From positions 1 to 10,685 of the forward strand of contig CAJVXR010000051.1 in assembly GCA_913009535.1 (NCBI GenBank): DNA of 10,685 bases, read 5' to 3'. The translations under genes were made by a program, and so were the position numbers. Within the stretch, counting starts at the first letter, position 1, and the number at the start of each line of letters is the position of its first letter. Shown in pieces: positions 6,328 to 10,685 of this stretch. This DNA is from an uncultured Flavobacteriales bacterium. Lineage in GTDB: Bacteria; Bacteroidota; Bacteroidia; Flavobacteriales; Flavobacteriaceae. Under the pieces are notes generated by a model. That model was not told the DNA's origin and did no database searches. It saw nothing but the letters and a program-made list of their open reading frames with translations.

Positions 6328-7136
6328 ATGACCTAAAAATTAAATATAAATCTTTTTCAATTTTTGAAAAAATTATATTTTTTAATTCTACAATATTTCT
6401 CCTTTCTTTAGCTTTTAAAAGCTTTATTCTTGATTTCTTTCAGCTTAATTCAAATATTGAAAATCTCTTACTTAATCCCTGGACCTTAGTAACCTACTCT
6501 TTTGTACACATAAGTATCTGGGATCTCTTTTTTAATATGTTAATACTTTTTTATGTTAGTACACCACTAGTTAATATTTTTAAAAATACTCTACCTCTAA
6601 AAATATATTTTTATGGAATTTTAATAGGTGGTTTATTTTTTGTGTTATCATCTTCATTTTTAATCTCTATTGATCGTGTTTATAACTTAATTGGTGCATC
6701 AGCAGGAGTTAGAGCACTTTTGATCTTTTTGTGCTTGTATATGCCTTATAAAGAAGTTTCTATCGCTTTTTGGAAGGTTAAATTAAAATATGTAGCATAT
6801 GTAATTCTACTAATTGATGTTTTAGGTGCTTTTGGAGTTAATTCAGGTGGATATATTTCACACCTTGGAGGTGATTTACTAGGAATGTATTTTTACTCTA
6901 ATTTATATCCATCTAAAAAGGGATCATTTTTTGACTGGAAAACCATCCAATCCTATTTTTTTAGTAAATCTAAAATGAAATATTATAAAAATAAGGATGT
7001 TAAAAAACAAAACCTTAAAAGTGATGCTGTTGCTCAAAAACGAATAGATGTTATTTTAGATAAAATCAGTAAAAGTGGTTACGAAAATTTATCAAAAGAT
7101 GAAAAAGATTTTTTATTTAAGGCTGGAAAAAAGTAG
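6318..7136 (+). CDS. Rhomboid family protein with C-terminal DUF6576-like tail (second of a tandem pair)
   Basis: This 272-residue membrane protein is divergent from its neighbour. Catalytic residues look present: Ser128 in G126-A-S-A-G-V and His182 in S181-H-L-G-G-D. The span carrying the conserved HxxxN reads W68-D69-L-F-F-N73, so Asn is kept but His is replaced by Asp69. Hydrophobic segments lie near 18-38, 68-86, 94-116, 122-142, 156-174 and 179-195. The soluble C-terminal tail (about 198-272) is Lys-rich and ends in R242-I-D-V-I-L-D-K-I-S-K-S-G-Y-E-N-L-S and D264-F-L-F-K-A-G-K-K. That pattern matches the DUF6576 segment found at the end of many Bacteroidota rhomboids. It is probably an active protease, but the His-to-Asp change leaves room for altered activity. 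The start overlaps the previous gene by ten bases in a different frame, which suggests translational coupling. Confidence 0.88.
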   Translation: MELNDLKIKYKSFSIFEKIIFFNSTIFLLSLAFKSFILDFFQLNSNIENLLLNPWTLVTYSFVHISIWDLFFNMLILFYVSTPLVNIFKNTLPLKIYFYGILIGGLFFVLSSSFLISIDRVYNLIGASAGVRALLIFLCLYMPYKEVSIAFWKVKLKYVAYVILLIDVLGAFGVNSGGYISHLGGDLLGMYFYSNLYPSKKGSFFDWKTIQSYFFSKSKMKYYKNKDVKKQNLKSDAVAQKRIDVILDKISKSGYENLSKDEKDFLFKAGKK

Positions 7137-7142
7137 TATCAT

Positions 7143-8162
7143 ATGAAAAACCTTAATCTTATTGATAAACTACTTTATTTCATTAATTCTATTTTAGCTA
7201 TACTTTTATTATTTTCTTTTACTCTACAGTACATAAAACCTAGTTTATTTCCTTATTTATCTTTTGTGAGCTTATCTGTACCAATATTATTATTACTAAA
7301 TTTTTTATTTTGTGTATACTGGATAATTAAATTAAAAAAGCAGTTTATATTATCTCTGTTAATTTTGTTAATTGGATATAGTCAAGTGCTTTCCTTTTTT
7401 AAACTATCTAAAAATATTGAAAGAGTTAGTCCTGACAATATTAGTGTTATGAGTTATAATGTTCGACTTTTTAATTTATATAATTGGATTGACAATGATG
7501 AAATATTAAATGATATAAAGTCTTTTGTCAATAATGAAAATCCTGATGTTATTAATATCCAAGAATTTAGAAGTACTAAGGAATTTTCTTTAGATGCGTA
7601 CCCCTATAAACACTCATCTTTAAGTGATGGTAAAACTAGTTATGGTTTGGCTTCTTTTTCTAAATTACCAATAGTAAATCAGGGAGTTATATTATCTGAA
7701 AACTCTTCTGCTATTGCTATTTATATAGATGTTATAAAGTATAGAGATACTTTAAGGTTTTATAATATCCATCTCAAGTCTTTTAAATTAGAATCGGAAT
7801 TAGAAATTATTTCAGAAACCAACTCTGATAAAATCTTAAATGTATTCGACAACACATTCAAGATTCAGGAAAACCAATCTAAAATTATTTCTAAACATAT
7901 TAAACAATCTCCTTATAAAGTGGTGGTTTCTGGTGACTTTAATAATACTGCTTATTCATATGTTTACAAGCTTTTAAAAGATGATTTAGTAGATGCTTTT
8001 GATTCTGCAGGTAGTGGTTTTGGTAGTACCTACAACTTTAAATATTTTCCTATGAGAATAGATTTTATCTTAATGGATAATTCATTTAGAATAAATGAAT
8101 TCAAGACTTTTGATAAAAACTTGTCAGATCACTTTCCTATAATTTCTACTTTTAATTTATAA
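7143..8162 (+). CDS. Membrane-anchored endonuclease/exonuclease/phosphatase (EEP) family protein
   Basis: This 339-residue protein has three N-terminal membrane spans (about 12-30, 38-62, 68-86) followed by an EEP hydrolase domain. The motifs run in order: S104-Y-N106-V-R (metal and active-site Asn), N138-I-Q-E141-F (metal-binding Glu), the histidine of N208-I-H210-L-K, G264-D265-F-N267-N (catalytic Asp and Asn), R305-I-D307, and S328-D329-H330-F-P (catalytic His). The active site therefore looks intact. The superfamily covers nucleases, phosphatases and phosphodiesterases, and nothing here fixes the substrate. The domain probably faces the periplasm, because the third span is followed directly by it, but orientation is not certain. 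It is the last gene of the rightward unit, six bases after the second rhomboid, and its final 11 bases overlap the 3' end of the convergent wbqC-family gene. No terminator can be seen beyond it. Confidence 0.9.
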   Translation: MKNLNLIDKLLYFINSILAILLLFSFTLQYIKPSLFPYLSFVSLSVPILLLLNFLFCVYWIIKLKKQFILSLLILLIGYSQVLSFFKLSKNIERVSPDNISVMSYNVRLFNLYNWIDNDEILNDIKSFVNNENPDVINIQEFRSTKEFSLDAYPYKHSSLSDGKTSYGLASFSKLPIVNQGVILSENSSAIAIYIDVIKYRDTLRFYNIHLKSFKLESELEIISETNSDKILNVFDNTFKIQENQSKIISKHIKQSPYKVVVSGDFNNTAYSYVYKLLKDDLVDAFDSAGSGFGSTYNFKYFPMRIDFILMDNSFRINEFKTFDKNLSDHFPIISTFNL

Positions 8163-8754
8163 GTGAGGTTGAATTATTTCCTTCACAGAACAGAACATCT
8201 AGAATACTTAAGTTTGGTAGATAACCATATTTTGATTCAAACACCTGGATATACTTAGGCGTAGCATATTCTTTTTCTTTTCTAGCGACACTTAAATATC
8301 TTAGATCAATAAGTCCAGAGTAATTTTCATTATAACTTTCACTTTTCACATAATTTATATTAACGTCTAATAAATTACTAATTAGATTGATGCATTTGAT
8401 ATTAAAATCCACTAAAAACATTTCTTTTTCCGAGTAAAGGTTTATAAAATCATCTTCAAAATATTCAAAATAAGGTGAGCTTCTATACGCACTCTGTAAA
8501 GATTTAAGATGTAGTGCCATCCAATCTGATTCATAAGATATTTTGATATCTATATAGAGTTCTCTGTTTTTATGGGTGTGAATTACAGGGATAAAGAGAC
8601 CTAACTTACCGTTAGCTCCGTAAATATAGGTTCTATTTCTATAAGTTTGTTTTTGATAGTTATCACTTACTTCAAAAAGGATTTTTTCGGCTTTGATAAT
8701 CTGTGTAAACTGCTGAATATTAGGAAAGTAATTTGGATGAATTATAATATCCAT
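8152..8754 (-). CDS. WbqC-family protein
   Basis: This 200-residue soluble protein matches the WbqC-like family along its length: I5-H-P-N-Y-F-P-N-I-Q-Q-F at the start, D31-N-Y-Q-K-Q-T-Y-R-N-R-T, the central W78-M-A-L-H-L-K-S-L-Q-S-A-Y-R-S-S-P-Y-F-E, and P180-N-L-S-I-L-D-V-L-F near the end. The family was named from an O-antigen gene cluster, but no enzyme activity is established as far as I know. No signal peptide or membrane span is visible. It is the last gene of dapB-lepB-wbqC: its ATG overlaps the lepB stop by one base (TAATG), so expression is tied to lepB. Its 3' end overlaps the convergent EEP gene by 11 bases. I recall this lepB-wbqC pairing as common in flavobacteria, which argues for a housekeeping rather than O-antigen role. 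The family call is confident; the function is unknown. Confidence 0.87.
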   Translation of the reverse strand: MDIIIHPNYFPNIQQFTQIIKAEKILFEVSDNYQKQTYRNRTYIYGANGKLGLFIPVIHTHKNRELYIDIKISYESDWMALHLKSLQSAYRSSPYFEYFEDDFINLYSEKEMFLVDFNIKCINLISNLLDVNINYVKSESYNENYSGLIDLRYLSVARKEKEYATPKYIQVFESKYGYLPNLSILDVLFCEGNNSTSLIN

Positions 8755-10301
8755 TAATCTTCTTTTTTATATTTTTTCCACTTTTTTACTCCAAAATAAA
8801 TTCCAAGAAATACTAAAAATGGTACAAAATAGGAGGTAGGACTACCTTCACCATGGACTGTTGTAAACATTCTTTCCCATCTTATTTTATTAAACCCTTT
8901 TCCATTTGTATTCCAACTCAACCATTTAAATACTGGTTTTCCAACAACATGGTCAAATGGAACAAATCCCCAAGCTCTTGAATCCTGAGAGTTATGGCGA
9001 TTATCACCCATTAGCCAATAATAGTCTTGTTTGAAAGTATACTCAGTTGTAAGTTCTCCATTTATAAAAATATTATCACCTTCTACACTTAGTGTATTAT
9101 TTTCATAAACTTCAATTACCCTTTTATAAAGAGGTAAGTTTTCAAAATTAATATCTATCGTAGATCCTTCCTCTGGTATGTATAAAGGACCAAAATAATC
9201 GTTGTTCCAGTTGTAATTTTCGTTATGTGGAAATATATTAGAGTCTCTATTTCCTTCTACCGCTAAATATTTTTCAATTGAACCAACATTAGGATGGTTT
9301 TTGAATTTATCCACAATCTTATCGCTCATAGCGATAAATTGATATGTATTGTTTCTGTTAATTATCCCAAAAGGATCAGTTATATCATAATTATTAACCA
9401 TTACTTTTTTACTGAAAGTTCTGTTTTTTGGTTCTACCAAATAAGAGAACTGTAACTCTGCACGATCATTTAATTTATTTTTCTCTCCGTTTATATAAAC
9501 ATATCCGTCTTTGATTTCTATTGTATCACCGGCTATGCCTACACATCTTTTTACGTAATTGGTTTTCTTATCAATAGGCTTGTAGTAATATTTATCTGTG
9601 TGATACATGTTTAGCATAGTATCTACAGGCCAGTTAAAAACAACAATGTCATTATTTTTTATTTTCTGAAAACCTGGGAGTCTCAAGTAGGGTAATTCAA
9701 AATCTTTTAAATACGATTTTGTTTTAATAAAAGGAATAGTATCATGCACCATAGGAGCTGCAACTGTAGTCATTGGTACTCTAGCACCATAATGAAACTT
9801 ACTGACAAATAAGAAATCTCCTACTAATAATGATTTTTCTAATGAAGATGTAGGAATCGTGTAAGGTTGCATTACATAATTGTGTACTAGGGTAGCGGCA
9901 ATAATTGCCCAAAAAATTGAGCTGGTCCATTCTCCACTAGTACTTTTTGGGTTTATATCTCTATTTTTAACATGATTTAGATCTAAAAAATAGTTGAGGT
10001 AATAGGTGTACAAACCTAGTGTAATGATTGTAAGAAAAGTATCTAGGTATGTATTTTTACCAAAACTTCTTGCAATTTCAACCCATAGTACTATAAACAT
10101 CATAACATTTATAACAGGAAAGAAAAGTAAAAACACTAACCACCACTTACGATTAATTATTCGCATTAAAACAATGGCATTATAAACAGGCACAAATGCG
10201 GCCCAAGGCTTTTCACCAGCTTTAATATATAATTTCCATGTTCCTAGGCCATGTATAAATTGTACTGCAATAAATATTATAAACCAATCTTGGTAAGACA
10301 T
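8754..10301 (-). CDS. lepB: Signal peptidase I, long Bacteroidota form with extra N-terminal membrane domain
   Basis: LepB removes signal peptides from exported proteins at the outer face of the cytoplasmic membrane using a Ser/Lys pair. At 515 residues this is far longer than the roughly 320 of E. coli. Residues 1-110 form an added membrane domain (spans near 5-22, 52-78, 85-107; DUF5684-like, with A29-G-E-K-P-W-A-A-F-V-P-V-Y-N). A further span at about 128-146 precedes the catalytic box P150-T-S-S153-L-E-K-S-L, where Leu replaces the usual Met after Ser153. Then come N218-D-I-V-V-F-N-W-P, the lysine box K251-R-C-V-G-I-A-G-D, a long insert of about 150 residues, and G432-D-N-R-H-N-S-Q-D-S-R-A-W-G-F-V-P. 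A final span (about 490-506) precedes a basic tail. All catalytic residues are present. It lies 52 bases after dapB and overlaps wbqC by one base. Confidence 0.96.
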   Translation of the reverse strand: MSYQDWFIIFIAVQFIHGLGTWKLYIKAGEKPWAAFVPVYNAIVLMRIINRKWWLVFLLFFPVINVMMFIVLWVEIARSFGKNTYLDTFLTIITLGLYTYYLNYFLDLNHVKNRDINPKSTSGEWTSSIFWAIIAATLVHNYVMQPYTIPTSSLEKSLLVGDFLFVSKFHYGARVPMTTVAAPMVHDTIPFIKTKSYLKDFELPYLRLPGFQKIKNNDIVVFNWPVDTMLNMYHTDKYYYKPIDKKTNYVKRCVGIAGDTIEIKDGYVYINGEKNKLNDRAELQFSYLVEPKNRTFSKKVMVNNYDITDPFGIINRNNTYQFIAMSDKIVDKFKNHPNVGSIEKYLAVEGNRDSNIFPHNENYNWNNDYFGPLYIPEEGSTIDINFENLPLYKRVIEVYENNTLSVEGDNIFINGELTTEYTFKQDYYWLMGDNRHNSQDSRAWGFVPFDHVVGKPVFKWLSWNTNGKGFNKIRWERMFTTVHGEGSPTSYFVPFLVFLGIYFGVKKWKKYKKED

Positions 10302-10353
10302 TTTTTTTAAATTTTTTTAAATTTAATAATTCAGTTAAAACAATAACTACTAT

Positions 10354-10685
10354 TTAACCCATGTTTAACATATCACTTATAGAAAAACAACCTTTTTTAT
10401 TTACTAACCACTCTGCCGCAACTACTGCACCTAAAGCAAATCCATCTCGGCTCAGAGCTTCATGCTTAATAGAGATAATATCATTTTTAGAACTATATAT
10501 CACTTTATGAATCCCATTTACTTCCTTTTCTCTGAAAGAATTCATATTAATTATATCATCAGATTTAGAATCTAACTCCCAATTTTTATATCTAGAATTA
10601 GAAATAATATCCTTTGCTACTGTAATCGCAGTTCCGCTAGGTTTATCTACTTTATGTATATGATGAGTTTCATCTATTGAAGCTT
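10354..10685 (-). CDS. dapB: 4-hydroxy-tetrahydrodipicolinate reductase, C-terminal part (runs off the right edge)
   Basis: DapB reduces the dihydrodipicolinate-type intermediate with NAD(P)H in the diaminopimelate/lysine pathway, supplying peptidoglycan as well as lysine. About 109 C-terminal residues are visible, and the frame stays open to the edge, so the gene continues beyond 10685; the Met codon at 10545 is internal, not the start. The diagnostic catalytic block E-T-H-H-I-H-K-V-D-K-P-S-G-T-A, encoded near 10671-10627, holds the catalytic His and the Lys four residues later, plus the substrate-binding G-T. Downstream come R-E-K-E-V-N-G-I-H-K-V (family RxGxxxGxH region) and H-E-A-L-S-R-D-G-F-A-L-G-A, also typical of DapB. 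The NAD(P)-binding N-terminal half is outside the window. It is upstream of lepB in the same direction with a 52-base AT-only gap; I see no convincing promoter or terminator there, so co-transcription is likely. Confidence 0.95.
   Translation of the reverse strand, partial: ASIDETHHIHKVDKPSGTAITVAKDIISNSRYKNWELDSKSDDIINMNSFREKEVNGIHKVIYSSKNDIISIKHEALSRDGFALGAVVAAEWLVNKKGCFSISDMLNMG

Noticed and set aside
10302..10353. AT-only gap between dapB and lepB considered as promoter or terminator
   Set aside because: No TAnnTTTG element with a matching -33 box and no GC stem; poly-A/T palindromes here are background.
1..10685. Search for a novel defence, mobile or CRISPR system
   Set aside because: No direct-repeat arrays, transposase, integrase, attachment-site repeats, toxin-antitoxin pairs or nuclease-helicase clusters were seen; the gene set is housekeeping-like and its order fits what I recall for flavobacteria.

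Overview
The window is AT-rich, densely packed bacterial DNA that fits a member of the Flavobacteriia (phylum Bacteroidota), probably a marine, small-genome type. The reasons are protein sequence and gene order. RecF, MutL, LepB, the WbqC-family protein and the paired rhomboids all carry residues I associate with this class. Starts lack clear Shine-Dalgarno sites, and the one convincing promoter element has the Bacteroidota TAnnTTTG form. The finer taxonomy is inference from memory, not from a search.

The layout is three transcription units. (1) Minus strand, 2067 down to 1: recF, a small lipoprotein gene, a DUF721/dciA gene and the start of a CIA30-family gene, all overlapping or abutting. 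(2) Plus strand, 2194 to 8162: a membrane-anchored TPR protein, ribH (lumazine synthase), a 91-residue membrane protein, mutL, two tandem rhomboid-family genes and an endonuclease/exonuclease/phosphatase (EEP) family membrane protein. Most gaps are under 10 bases; the longest, 56 bases, follows ribH. (3) Minus strand, from beyond 10685 down to 8152: the 3' part of dapB, then lepB and a wbqC-family gene. Units 1 and 2 diverge from a 126-base promoter region (2068-2193). Units 2 and 3 converge and their last coding bases overlap by 11.

Most of this is housekeeping: DNA repair and replication (recF, dciA-like, mutL), riboflavin biosynthesis (ribH), lysine/diaminopimelate biosynthesis (dapB), signal peptide cleavage (lepB) and membrane proteolysis (the first rhomboid; the second is less certain). 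I see no tRNA or rRNA genes, CRISPR array, insertion sequence, prophage gene, toxin-antitoxin pair or other sign of an accessory island. No intergenic stretch exceeds 300 bases.

I do not find a new defence or mobile system. The points most worth a second look are modest. MutL has lost most metal-ligand residues of its endonuclease motif and carries a nine-T coding run. Three consecutive minus-strand genes share one frame and are separated only by single TAG codons. A lipoprotein gene sits between recF and dciA. A small uncharacterised membrane protein gene sits between ribH and mutL. The second rhomboid lacks the usual HxxxN histidine.
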